Shown one piece after another: positions 54,013 to 61,199 of a DNA stretch of 64,000 nucleotides. Position numbers and translations under genes: made by a program. Location of the stretch: assembly GCA_965276765.1 (NCBI GenBank), contig OZ255627.1:186001-250000 (forward strand). Reading direction: 5' to 3'. This DNA comes from G965276765 sp965276765 (lineage in GTDB: Bacteria; Actinomycetota; Acidimicrobiia; Acidimicrobiales; Palsa-688). The number at the start of each line of letters is the position of its first letter. Within the stretch, counting starts at the first letter, position 1. The notes under the pieces are model-generated. The model was not told where the DNA came from and ran no database searches. It saw nothing but the letters and a program-made list of their open reading frames with translations.

Positions 54013-54062
54013 GGAAGCCTCCTCGGGCGCGTGATCAGAACCGAAGGTGTCAGTTCTGGCCG

Positions 54063-54440
54063 TCACGGGTTGAACAAGAAGCCGGCGACGTGGTTGAACG
54101 CGAGGTCCAACACAAAGATCAGCGCCATCAGGACGGCGAGGGTGACGAACACCACCGTCGAGTAGTTGAGTGTCTCCGCGCGCGTCGGCCACGCCACCTT
54201 GCGCATCTCGACGTTGACCTCGTGGAGAAACTGCCGAGGTCCGGCGTGTTGACGAGGGGCTGCGGTCGACACCGCCGCCCGGCGGGGAGGCACATCGGAC
54301 TCCCGGAGCGACTCGTCGTCGGCCAGCTCCGGGAGCTCGACCTCGACGATCGGATCGCCGGACGCGTCGATAGGGTCGTCCCCATCGGGCTCGGCGCCCT
54401 GCTCCTGGCGCCGGATCTGGCGCCGCTGTTGACGGTTCAT
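54063..54440 (-). CDS. secE: Protein translocase subunit SecE
   Basis: 125 aa from the ATG at 54440. A charged N-terminal region (NRQQRRQIRRQEQGAEPDGDD) is followed by the conserved amphipathic segment FLHEVNVEMRKVAWPTRAE and a single membrane helix, TVVFVTLAVLMALIFVLDLAF. It clamps SecY in the membrane. It lies between tRNA-Trp and nusG. Confidence 0.94.
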   Translation of the reverse strand: MNRQQRRQIRRQEQGAEPDGDDPIDASGDPIVEVELPELADDESLRESDVPPRRAAVSTAAPRQHAGPRQFLHEVNVEMRKVAWPTRAETLNYSTVVFVTLAVLMALIFVLDLAFNHVAGFLFNP

Positions 54441-54502
54441 ACTCACGAGACGTGGCCTTCCGGACTGCCGACTACGGACCTGCTTGCGACGTGTGCACGG
54501 CG

Positions 54503-54576
54503 CAGGGCAGGAGGGACTCGAACCCCCAACCGCCGGTTTTGGAGACCGGTGCTCTGCCAAATTGAGCTACTGCCCT
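54503..54576 (-). tRNA. trpT: tRNA-Trp (CCA)
   Basis: A 74-nt cloverleaf on the minus strand: 7-bp acceptor AGGGCAG/CTGCCCT, D-stem GCTC/GAGC, anticodon loop CTCCAAA with anticodon CCA, T-loop TTCGAGT. No CCA end is encoded. It stands in the classic position ahead of secE-nusG. Confidence 0.97.
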
Positions 54577-54603
54577 CGGTGGGACGGGTCCTGCCCGGCC
54601 CTC

Positions 54604-54609
54604 AGGATA
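54604..54609 (-). promoter_or_regulatory. Possible -10 box of the tRNA-Trp-secE-nusG unit
   Basis: The minus strand reads TATCCT 27 nt before the tRNA 5' end. No good -35 is seen. Confidence 0.3.
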
Positions 54610-54681
54610 GCACCGGTCGTCATGAGACCGCCCGGCGGCCCGGTCCTGCCCATCGGGCTCCCCGACCGACGGTGGAGCCGC

Positions 54682-54687
54682 TAGGTT
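54682..54687 (+). promoter_or_regulatory. Probable -10 box of the STAS-domain gene (leaderless)
   Basis: TAGGTT ends 6 nt before the GTG start at 54694, and no ribosome binding site is present. Confidence 0.35.
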
Positions 54688-54693
54688 CGTCGC

Positions 54694-55029
54694 GTGACCG
54701 ACGTCGGCGACACGACCTTCGGCATCGAGGAGACAACCGAGAACGACAAGCGGGTGTTTTCTCTGCGGGGCGAGTTGGATCTGGAGACGGCGCCGGTCCT
54801 CCGCCACCGTCTTCATGCGGCCGTCGACGACGGGTTCACCGACCTGATCGTAGACCTCGCCGCCCTGAGCTTCATGGACTCGACCGGGATAAGTGTGCTG
54901 GTGGATGCCCTCAAGAGCCTCCGCCGCCACGACGGTTGGCTCGTGCTGAGGGCGCCGAGCTCACGGACCCGTCGGGTCCTCGAGATTGCCGGCCTCCTCG
55001 AAGTCTTCGGACTCGAATCGCCCGGCTGA
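54694..55029 (+). CDS. STAS-domain anti-sigma factor antagonist
   Basis: 111 aa, a single STAS domain. It shows VFSLRGELDLETAPVLRHRL and LIVDLAALSFMDSTGISVLVD; the Ser in DSTG is the usual phosphorylation site of SpoIIAA/RsbV-type proteins. Such proteins free a sigma factor by binding its anti-sigma kinase. No RsbW-type kinase or sigma-B-type gene is adjacent. The ECF/zinc anti-sigma pair 1 kb away belongs to a different mechanism. Confidence 0.88.
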   Translation: MTDVGDTTFGIEETTENDKRVFSLRGELDLETAPVLRHRLHAAVDDGFTDLIVDLAALSFMDSTGISVLVDALKSLRRHDGWLVLRAPSSRTRRVLEIAGLLEVFGLESPG

Positions 55030-55076
55030 GCCCGGGCCCGCCCACAGCCCGAAGCGGCTAGGCGCGAACCCGCCGA

Positions 55077-55082
55077 TAGAGT
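55077..55082 (+). promoter_or_regulatory. Probable -10 box of the 55090 gene (leaderless)
   Basis: TAGAGT ends 7 nt before the GTG start at 55090. Confidence 0.38.
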
Positions 55083-55089
55083 TCGAGAC

Positions 55090-55485
55090 GTGGTCGGACC
55101 CGCCGGTGTGCTCGATGCGTCAGCTACCCGCCCGCCCGCCGACCGGGTCATGCGCCGGGTGCTCAGGGTGCCCGACCGACGGCCGGCGGCGAGCGAGGAC
55201 AGCGCCCACCGACTCTTCAGCGTCTCCATCATCCTCTCGGCGCTCCGCTGCCTGCTCACCTACATCGTGCTTCCGATTCTCACCCCGGTCCTCGGGGCGG
55301 CCACGAGCGTCGGACCCGCCGTCGGGATACCCCTCGCCGTGGTGGCACTCGTGTTCGACGTCCGCGGCATCCGCAGGTTCTGGCTGGCCGACCACCGCTG
55401 GCGCTGGGGCATGACGGCGATCTACGCCCTGGTCATGGCCTTCGTGCTCGTGCTCCTCATCCAGAACCTCATCGCGGTCTCCTGA
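55090..55485 (+). CDS. Hypothetical small membrane protein
   Basis: 131 aa, not assigned to a family. A polar N-terminal region (about 45 residues) precedes three hydrophobic segments: LRCLLTYIVLPILTPVLGAA, GPAVGIPLAVVALVFDV and AIYALVMAFVLVLLIQNLIAV, with RFWLADHRWRWG between the last two. Its last 17 bp overlap the end of the convergent anti-sigma gene. Confidence 0.65.
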   Translation: MVGPAGVLDASATRPPADRVMRRVLRVPDRRPAASEDSAHRLFSVSIILSALRCLLTYIVLPILTPVLGAATSVGPAVGIPLAVVALVFDVRGIRRFWLADHRWRWGMTAIYALVMAFVLVLLIQNLIAVS

Positions 55486-55876
55486 GCGCAACCGTCGGCG
55501 TCCGACGCCGACCGGCCCACACGACCACACCCGTGGCCGCCATGGCACCGGCCGCCGTGGCGATGCCGGCTACGAGCACCCACGCCCGCCTGGCGGCGGG
55601 AGGCTGATCGAGTCCGGCCATGATCCCACCGAACACGCCGGCGGGTACCGCCTCGCGGTCAAGCTTGAGGGCCTGAAGCGTCCGCAGCATCCGCCGGTAG
55701 CGAGCGATGTCGGCCTGGCAGCGCAGGCACTCCGAGACGTGGGCGAGCGTTTCGGGGTCGAGGGTCTCCTCGCCCGCCACGTACGCAGGCAGGAACCTGG
55801 CCACGGCATTGCAGTCCGACGCACGGCACGCACCGTGGCGGACGAGGCTCGAAGGGGCCAGGCGAAGACGATTCAT
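55469..55876 (-). CDS. Zinc-finger anti-sigma factor
   Basis: 135 aa. The N-terminal anti-sigma domain carries the HXXXCXXC zinc motif (HVSECLRC, about residues 46-53) preceded by LPAYVAGEETLDPETLA, then one membrane helix, AWVLVAGIATAAGAMAATGVV, and a short basic end. It should hold the upstream ECF sigma factor inactive at the membrane until a signal arrives. Its start overlaps the sigma stop by 4 nt. Confidence 0.87.
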   Translation of the reverse strand: MNRLRLAPSSLVRHGACRASDCNAVARFLPAYVAGEETLDPETLAHVSECLRCQADIARYRRMLRTLQALKLDREAVPAGVFGGIMAGLDQPPAARRAWVLVAGIATAAGAMAATGVVVWAGRRRTPTVALRRPR

Positions 55877-56469
55877 CCGTCTCGCTCGTCCAGATCCTCG
55901 AGGCTCTCCTTGAGCCGACGCCTGGCCCGGTGCAAGCGGACCTTGGCCGCCGCCTCGGAGATGCCGAGCTCACTGGCGATGGCGCCGTGGGGCAGGTCGT
56001 AGATGTCGCGCAGCACGATCACCTGCCTCAGCCGGATCGGCAGAGCGGCGAGGGCGGCCGAGACCGTGGAACGCTGGTCGCCGGTGGTCGCGCGCCACTC
56101 GGGGTCACGATCGAAGCGCACGTCGACGACGGCGACGTCGTCGGTGAGCGGCTCGGTCCTCGTGCGCCTGCGCTTGACCAGGGTCGTCGCCGCGCAGTTG
56201 GCAGTGATGCGGTACAGCCAGGTCGTGAACTGGGCGTCGCCCCGGAACTTGTCGAGGCCGCGGTAGGCACGCAGGTAGGTGTCCTGGACGACGTCGCGGG
56301 CGTCGTCCTCGTTGCCGGTCAGCCGCAGGGCGAGGGTATAGGTGTCGGCGTAGGTGGCCCGCACCAGTGCGTCGACCGCCTGCTCGTCACCGTTGCGCGC
56401 CGCGCTGACGAGGGCGCGCAGCTCATCGGCCTGCGTCCCAGATGCCCTGTCCGGTGCGGCGAGGTCCAC
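55873..56469 (-). CDS. ECF-family RNA polymerase sigma factor
   Basis: 198 aa from a GTG with GAGG 5 nt upstream. Region 2 reads ALRLTGNEDDARDVVQDTYLR and FRGDAQFTTWLYRITANCAA; region 4 reads LRQVIVLRDIYDLPHGAIASE and KVRLHRARRRLKESL. It starts 7 nt after rpmG ends, so it may be read through from the tRNA-Thr/tRNA-Met/rpmG transcript. Its anti-sigma partner follows. Confidence 0.93.
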   Translation of the reverse strand: MDLAAPDRASGTQADELRALVSAARNGDEQAVDALVRATYADTYTLALRLTGNEDDARDVVQDTYLRAYRGLDKFRGDAQFTTWLYRITANCAATTLVKRRRTRTEPLTDDVAVVDVRFDRDPEWRATTGDQRSTVSAALAALPIRLRQVIVLRDIYDLPHGAIASELGISEAAAKVRLHRARRRLKESLEDLDERDG

Positions 56470-56476
56470 GACTACC

Positions 56477-56641
56477 TCAGCGCGTCTCCTTGTGAAGGGT
56501 GTGCTGACGCTCCCAGCGGCAGTACTTCTTCATCTCGATGCGCTCCCGGTCATTGACCTTGCTCTTCATCGTGATGTAGTTGCGTCGCTTGCAGACGTCA
56601 CACGCAAGGGTGACCTTGACTCGCTTCTCGTTTTTTGCCAC
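56477..56641 (-). CDS. rpmG: 50S ribosomal protein L33
   Basis: 54 aa from a GTG at 56641 with AGGAG 5 nt upstream. It shows KRVKVTLACDVCKRRNYITMK, VNDRERIEMKKYCRWERQHTL. The first CXXC pair is intact, but the second keeps only one Cys (KYCRWE), so zinc binding is doubtful. It lies behind tRNA-Thr and tRNA-Met, its usual partners. Confidence 0.95.
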   Translation of the reverse strand: MAKNEKRVKVTLACDVCKRRNYITMKSKVNDRERIEMKKYCRWERQHTLHKETR

Positions 56642-56677
56642 GACATCTCCTGACGACCCGGATCCTTGCAAATTTGG

Positions 56678-56751
56678 TAGCGGCGGTCGGACTTGAACCG
56701 ACGACAACTCGATTATGAGCCGAGTGCTCTGACCAACTGAGCTACGCCGCC
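56678..56751 (-). tRNA. metT: tRNA-Met (CAT), elongator type
   Basis: A 74-nt cloverleaf: acceptor GGCGGCG/CGCCGCT with a terminal G-U pair, D-arm AGCTCAGTTGGTCAGAGCA, anticodon loop CTCATAA, T-loop TTCAAGT. A paired first acceptor base and no initiator-type G-C triplet in the anticodon stem indicate elongator Met. An Ile(CAT) tRNA with modified C34 cannot be fully excluded. Confidence 0.92.
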
Positions 56752-56752
56752 G

Positions 56753-56825
56753 AGCCCCTTGTCGGAATCGAACCGACGACACCAGCCTTACCATGGCTGT
56801 GCTCTGCCGACTGAGCTAAAGGGGC
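56753..56825 (-). tRNA. thrT: tRNA-Thr (GGT)
   Basis: A 73-nt cloverleaf on the minus strand: acceptor GCCCCTT/AAGGGGC, anticodon loop ATGGTAA with anticodon GGT, T-loop TTCGATT. It is 1 nt from tRNA-Met and first in the transcript. Confidence 0.96.
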
Positions 56826-56863
56826 GAACCACCGGCGGCCCCGGCCTCGACCGGAGCCCGGCC

Positions 56864-56869
56864 ATGATA
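56864..56869 (-). promoter_or_regulatory. Candidate -10 box of the tRNA-Thr/tRNA-Met/rpmG unit
   Basis: The minus strand reads TATCAT, five of six consensus positions, 38 nt before the tRNA-Thr 5' end. No clear -35 is visible. Confidence 0.42.
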
Positions 56870-56903
56870 CCCGCGACCGGGGCCGGCGGGTTCGCACCGA
56901 ATG

Positions 56904-56909
56904 TACGAT
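56904..56909 (+). promoter_or_regulatory. Probable -10 box of the GNAT gene (leaderless)
   Basis: TACGAT ends 7 nt before the ATG at 56917 and overlaps an earlier in-frame ATG at 56908, arguing that 56917 is the true start. Confidence 0.42.
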
Positions 56910-56916
56910 GCTTTGG

Positions 56917-57405
56917 ATGAAGGTGCGCCCGGCGAATCTCGGTGACGCCGAGGCGATCCGCTCGATCTACAACGTCGAGGTTCTCGGCAGCCGGGTCACG
57001 TTCGATCTGGTCCCGAGGACGCTCGACGACCAGCGGCGCTGGCTCGAGGAGCACGCCGGCGCCCATCCCGCCGTCGTCGCCGTCGACGACGAGGGTCGGG
57101 TCCTCGGTTTCGCCTCCTTGTCCCCCTACCGGCCGCGGCCGGCCTACCGGACCACCGTCGAGGACTCGGTCTACGTCAGCAGGGACTGCAGAGGCGGGGG
57201 GGTCGGCGGGGTGCTGCTCACCGAGATCGTCGAGCTGGCCGCAGCCCACGGGTTCCACGCCGTGATGGCCCGGATCATCGACGGCCACGACACATCGATC
57301 CAGCTGCACCGCTCGTGCGGCTTCGAGCCGGTCGGTACCGAGCGCGAGGTAGGCCGCAAGTTCGGGCAGTGGCTCGACGTCATGGTCATGCAGCGCCTCC
57401 TCTAG
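56917..57405 (+). CDS. GNAT family N-acetyltransferase (phosphinothricin acetyltransferase-like)
   Basis: 162 aa from the ATG at 56917. It begins KVRPANLGDAEAIRSIYNVEV and has EDSVYVSRDCRGGGVGGVLL, the acetyl-CoA binding loop (R-x-x-G-x-G/V), and HRSCGFEPVGTEREVGRKFGQ with the WLDVMVMQ end, as in the Pat/Bar and MddA group. It probably acetylates a phosphinothricin-like or methionine sulfone/sulfoximine-like amine; the substrate is inferred from the family only. Confidence 0.85.
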   Translation: MKVRPANLGDAEAIRSIYNVEVLGSRVTFDLVPRTLDDQRRWLEEHAGAHPAVVAVDDEGRVLGFASLSPYRPRPAYRTTVEDSVYVSRDCRGGGVGGVLLTEIVELAAAHGFHAVMARIIDGHDTSIQLHRSCGFEPVGTEREVGRKFGQWLDVMVMQRLL

Positions 57406-57429
57406 CGCCCGTACCGACCGATGCCCGTA

Positions 57430-57435
57430 TAGCGT
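57430..57435 (+). promoter_or_regulatory. Probable -10 box of the peroxiredoxin gene (leaderless)
   Basis: TAGCGT ends 6 nt before the ATG at 57442; the overlapping TATAGC is an alternative reading. Confidence 0.35.
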
Positions 57436-57441
57436 TCGCGC

Positions 57442-57900
57442 ATGGAAAAGGGAGACAGCGCGCCCGACTTCGAGCTACCCGATGAAACCGGGACGCCGCG
57501 TTCGCTGGGTGGATTCCTGGCCGAAGGGCCTATCGTGCTGTACTTCTACCCGGCTGCCATGACCCCCGGCTGCACGGCCGAGAGTTGTCACTTCCGTGAC
57601 CTCTCCGCCGACTTTGCCGCCCTGGGAGCCAAACGGGTAGGCATATCGGCCGATGACGTGGACCGTCAGAAGCAGTTCTCCGACAAGTACTCCTTCGACT
57701 TCCCGCTGCTCTCCGACCCCGACGGCTCCGTGGCTAGGGCCTACGGCGTTCGCCGTAACCTGGGCATCATGCCGACCAAGCGGGTGACGTTTGTGATCGA
57801 CACCGACGCGACGATCCTCGACGTCGTCAAGTCGGAGATCCGATTCTCGAAGCACGCCGACCAAGCTCTCGCCGTCCTCAGGGCCAGGGCGGACGTCTGA
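57442..57900 (+). CDS. bcp: Thioredoxin-dependent peroxiredoxin, BCP/PrxQ type
   Basis: 152 aa, thioredoxin fold. The peroxidatic Cys lies in YPAAMTPGCTAESCHFRD (about residue 45), with a second Cys five positions on, the usual resolving pair of PrxQ. SADDVDRQKQFSDKYSFDFPL and PTKRVTFVIDTDATIL complete the family pattern. The common KDDTPGC is replaced by AAMTPGC. It reduces peroxides using thioredoxin. Confidence 0.92.
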   Translation: MEKGDSAPDFELPDETGTPRSLGGFLAEGPIVLYFYPAAMTPGCTAESCHFRDLSADFAALGAKRVGISADDVDRQKQFSDKYSFDFPLLSDPDGSVARAYGVRRNLGIMPTKRVTFVIDTDATILDVVKSEIRFSKHADQALAVLRARADV

Positions 57901-57909
57901 GGCCTCCGC

Positions 57910-58761
57910 CTACTCTCGAATCGCGCCTTCCTGCAGGACGCTCACCGCCAGGCGCCCGTCGCCACTAAACAGGCGGCCCTGGGTGAGGCCTCGCCCACCA
58001 CTCGACGATGCCCAGGACTGGGCGTAGAGCAGCCACTCGTCCACCCGGAACGGCCGGTGAAACCACATGGCGTGGTCGAGGCTGGCCATGAAGGCCGGCC
58101 GCACCGGCTTGTTCGCCGGATCGGGCGATGCCATGCCGGGCACGGCCACAGAGAGCAGCGTGAGATCGGACACGTAGGCCGCCACGCAGCGATGGAGCAT
58201 CGGGTCATCGGTGAGTCGCCCGGCGGTCCGGATCCAAAGGAGCCGGTCGTACCCCCCTGCCGGGGCCGCCACCCGCAGATCGAACGGCATGGATGGCGGC
58301 GGCCTTCTCGACACGTCCACCTCGTCGCCTTCGTACCACGGCCGCCAACGGGGGAGAGCCTCGAGGTCGGCGAGGTCGAGGATCAACGGCGAAGTGGCCT
58401 GATGCTCGAACCCGTCCTCGAGCACCTGGAAGCTGGCCTGAAGATTGAAGATCGCCTTGCCGTTCTGGATCCCCATGACCCGCCGGGTCGTATAGGAACG
58501 GCCGTCGCGGATGCGGTCCACCTCGTAGACGATGGGTCGGTCGGTCGCCCCCGGTCGCAGGAAATAGCCGTGAAGGCTGTGGACGGCTCGATCCGGCACG
58601 GTGCGCTGGGCGGCGACAAGCGCCTGGGCGGCAACTTGACCCCCAAAGACGCGCTGGAGCGCCGTCGGCGGGGTCATTCCCCTGAAGATGTCGCGATCGA
58701 TCTCCTCCAGGTCGAGGGTGGCGATGAGCACGTCGAGCGCAGGGTCCAACGGTGCTGTCAC
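57910..58761 (-). CDS. tesB: Acyl-CoA thioesterase II (TesB-like)
   Basis: 283 aa from a GTG at 58761 overlapping the MMPL stop by 4 nt. It is a double hot-dog protein: LQRVFGGQVAAQALVAAQRT, VHSLHGYFLRPGATDRPIVYE, FNLQASFQVLEDGFEHQ and SLDHAMWFHRPFRVDEWLLY with GGRGLTQGRLFS. It hydrolyses acyl-CoA to the free acid. Coupling to an MMPL transporter gene suggests shared lipid metabolism or export. Confidence 0.92.
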   Translation of the reverse strand: MTAPLDPALDVLIATLDLEEIDRDIFRGMTPPTALQRVFGGQVAAQALVAAQRTVPDRAVHSLHGYFLRPGATDRPIVYEVDRIRDGRSYTTRRVMGIQNGKAIFNLQASFQVLEDGFEHQATSPLILDLADLEALPRWRPWYEGDEVDVSRRPPPSMPFDLRVAAPAGGYDRLLWIRTAGRLTDDPMLHRCVAAYVSDLTLLSVAVPGMASPDPANKPVRPAFMASLDHAMWFHRPFRVDEWLLYAQSWASSSGGRGLTQGRLFSGDGRLAVSVLQEGAIRE

Positions 58762-61094
58762 CGGCTCGCCCCCGGGCTCACCGATGCGAGATCCTTGGCC
58801 GGTCGGCGTCCGAGCGGCGAAGGCCACCAGTTGAACCGGCCGAGCAGCGCCACCGTCGAGGGCACGAGCAGGGTCCGCACGAGGAAGGTGTCCATGACCA
58901 CGCCGAGAGCGAGGCCGGCCCCGACGTCGCGGATCTGGCCTCCCCCCGAGCCCTGACCGCCGATCACGGCGAAGACGGCGAACGTGCCGGCGAGGACCAG
59001 GCCCGCCGACGTCACGGTGCTGCCGGTCGCGCCGAGCGCCCTGGCGATGGCCTGACGCAGGGGCAACGTCTGGGCCTCTTCCCTGATCCGGGTCATCACG
59101 AGGATGTTGTAGTCCTCGCCGAGGGCGAGAAGGAAGAGGAACATCAAGAACGGCAGGATGAACGTCAGGCCGCCGGCGCCGCCGATCACAATGAAGATGA
59201 GGACGGCGAGCCCGAGGGCGGCGAGATAGGAGAGCGCAACAGAAGCGATCAGGTACAGCGGGGCGACGAGGCTGCGCATCACCAGGGCGAGAAGGATGGC
59301 GATGATCACGATGGCGAGGGGGATCACCGTGAGGAGGTCGCCGTTGGAGACGCTGTTCACGTCGTAGATGCCGGGCGCCTCGCCGGTCACACCGGAGTCG
59401 GTGGCCCCCACGACGGCGGCCGCACGGGTGGTGACGGCGCGAACGGCCGGCACGGCCTCGAGCGCCTTGGTCGTCGACGGATCGCCTGCGTTCAGGCTGG
59501 TGTTGAACTGAAACGTTCTTCCGTCGTTGCTCACGTCTTGCGACGAGGCCGCGTAGGTCCTGAGGTCGGCGACGGTCACATCGGATGGAAGATGGGCCAG
59601 CTCGCTTTTCGTGAGCGGCCGCGGCGGCCCGATGGCCCGGTAAAGCTCGGAGAAGAGCGTCGGCGAGATGGCGGCCCCGTTGGGATCGAGCGGACCGTTG
59701 ACGGAAGCGAACACGCCGGTGTCGGCGGCGAGCACGGCCTTGGCCTTCACCAGCGCGCCAGGATCGTCCCAGATGGGCCGGGCCACCCGGAAGACGAGTC
59801 CGGTCGGGTTGGCGGCGGCCGCAGGAAAGTGGGCGGCCACGGCGGCGTTGCCGGCCGCGGCGTCGGTCCCCGCCGGCGCAGAGAGGGAGTTCCCGAAGCC
59901 GGCCGGCTTGTTGCCAGTCGACACGAAGGCGAGCACCCCGAAGACGATCAGGCCCACGACGAGGGTGACCGCCGGAGCCCGGACGATTCGCGTCGCGATC
60001 GTCCCCCATGCGCCCGGCCTCGCCTCCCCGGCCGTCACCCGTGACGGCCAGAAGACGGCCCGACCGAGGATGGCGAGCAGGGCCGGCTGCAGGGTGAGCC
60101 CGGCGAGAAGCATGATGGCGATGCCGATGGCGAGCGGGGCCCCGAGGCTCTGGTAGATCCCGAAGGTCGCGGCGAGCAGGGAGAGCAGGGCGGCGATCAC
60201 GGTGCCGGCGGAGAAGGTGATCGACTCCCCCACCCGGCTGACGGCGTGGGCGACGGCGTCTCTCGGTTCGCGTCCTGCCCTGATCTCCTCGCGCGTCCTG
60301 AAGACGAGGAAGAGTCCGTAGTCGGTCCCTGCACCGAGCACGAGGACGATCAGCATGAGCTGCGACAGGGTGCTGACCTGCAGGCCCACTTTGGTCAGCT
60401 CGGCGATCACGGGCCCGGCCAGCTCGACCACGAGGAAGGCGGGAAGCAGGGTCACGAAGGGGGCAAGGGCGGCCCTGAAGATGAGGAAGAGCAAGACGAG
60501 GATGAACAGGACCGAGACACCCTGGACGGCGCCACCGCTGCTGTGCTTCTGGCTGTCGACCTGACTGGCGATCGCCCCGGCGAGATGGACCGAGAGGCCG
60601 GCCGGGACCCGCACGGTGCCGATCTCGGTCCTGAGGTCGCCGACGAGCTTGGTCGTCTGGTCCTGGCCTCCCTGGGGGATGTTGGAGAGAGCCTCGATCT
60701 GCTCGGCGTGGCCGTCGGGACTCGCCCCCAGGTCCTTGACGGCCACGACCGTCGGCGTCCGAACGAGGGCCGCTTGGAGGGGCACGAGCGCAGCACGGTC
60801 GGCGACGCTCAACCGCCCCGATGCGGTCACAACCACGACCGTGACCGGTGTCAGGTTGGCCTTCTGCAACGGCGAGGCCAGCCGGGCCGCCTTCTCGCTC
60901 GGCACGCTCGCCGGCAGGAAGCTGGTGTTGTTGGCCTTGATGACGCTGGCGAGGGTGGGAAAGGCCACGCTCGCGGCGACGGCCGCGATCACCCAGAACG
61001 CGAGAATCCACCAGCGGAACCGAACGGTGAATCGCCCGAGCCCGTCGAACAGCCGATGAACCCTGGTCGTCGGCGCGACCATGCTGCTCGCCAT
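58758..61094 (-). CDS. MMPL/RND family membrane transporter
   Basis: 778 aa from the ATG at 61094, which has GAGGAG 5 nt upstream. It is two repeated halves, each with one TM, an extracytoplasmic domain and five TMs. Typical segments are WWILAFWVIAAVAASVAFPTL, LGAGTDYGLFLVFRTREEI (first half) and LALGEDYNILVMTRIREEA (second half); the Asp-Tyr pairs are proton-relay positions. MMPL proteins export lipids and drugs by proton motive force. It is probably co-transcribed with tesB. Confidence 0.92.
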   Translation of the reverse strand: MASSMVAPTTRVHRLFDGLGRFTVRFRWWILAFWVIAAVAASVAFPTLASVIKANNTSFLPASVPSEKAARLASPLQKANLTPVTVVVVTASGRLSVADRAALVPLQAALVRTPTVVAVKDLGASPDGHAEQIEALSNIPQGGQDQTTKLVGDLRTEIGTVRVPAGLSVHLAGAIASQVDSQKHSSGGAVQGVSVLFILVLLFLIFRAALAPFVTLLPAFLVVELAGPVIAELTKVGLQVSTLSQLMLIVLVLGAGTDYGLFLVFRTREEIRAGREPRDAVAHAVSRVGESITFSAGTVIAALLSLLAATFGIYQSLGAPLAIGIAIMLLAGLTLQPALLAILGRAVFWPSRVTAGEARPGAWGTIATRIVRAPAVTLVVGLIVFGVLAFVSTGNKPAGFGNSLSAPAGTDAAAGNAAVAAHFPAAAANPTGLVFRVARPIWDDPGALVKAKAVLAADTGVFASVNGPLDPNGAAISPTLFSELYRAIGPPRPLTKSELAHLPSDVTVADLRTYAASSQDVSNDGRTFQFNTSLNAGDPSTTKALEAVPAVRAVTTRAAAVVGATDSGVTGEAPGIYDVNSVSNGDLLTVIPLAIVIIAILLALVMRSLVAPLYLIASVALSYLAALGLAVLIFIVIGGAGGLTFILPFLMFLFLLALGEDYNILVMTRIREEAQTLPLRQAIARALGATGSTVTSAGLVLAGTFAVFAVIGGQGSGGGQIRDVGAGLALGVVMDTFLVRTLLVPSTVALLGRFNWWPSPLGRRPAKDLASVSPGASR

Positions 61095-61141
61095 CCCAAC
61101 TCCTCGGGCCGGTCGGGGGTCGGTGGCCCGCCCGGGGAATC

Positions 61142-61147
61142 TAGCGT
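61142..61147 (+). promoter_or_regulatory. Possible -10 box of the cobD-like gene
   Basis: TAGCGT lies 52 nt before the start codon. The gene has a good ribosome binding site, so this transcript would have a normal leader. No cobalamin riboswitch is visible in the 105-bp spacer. Confidence 0.3.
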
Positions 61148-61199
61148 GGGCCGGTGGGCGGACCGCCAGCCGCGGCCAGCCCGGTGAAGGGAGCGAGCC

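Noticed and set aside
57910..61011. Continuous minus-strand frame of over 1000 codons running through tesB into the MMPL region
   Set aside because: Only the tesB part is real. The upstream part is an Arg/Pro-rich out-of-frame reading of the MMPL gene, whose own frame has clear membrane segments and motifs.
61095..61199. Possible cobalamin riboswitch ahead of the cobD-like gene
   Set aside because: The spacer is only 105 bp and I could not find a B12-box-like motif or the surrounding helices.
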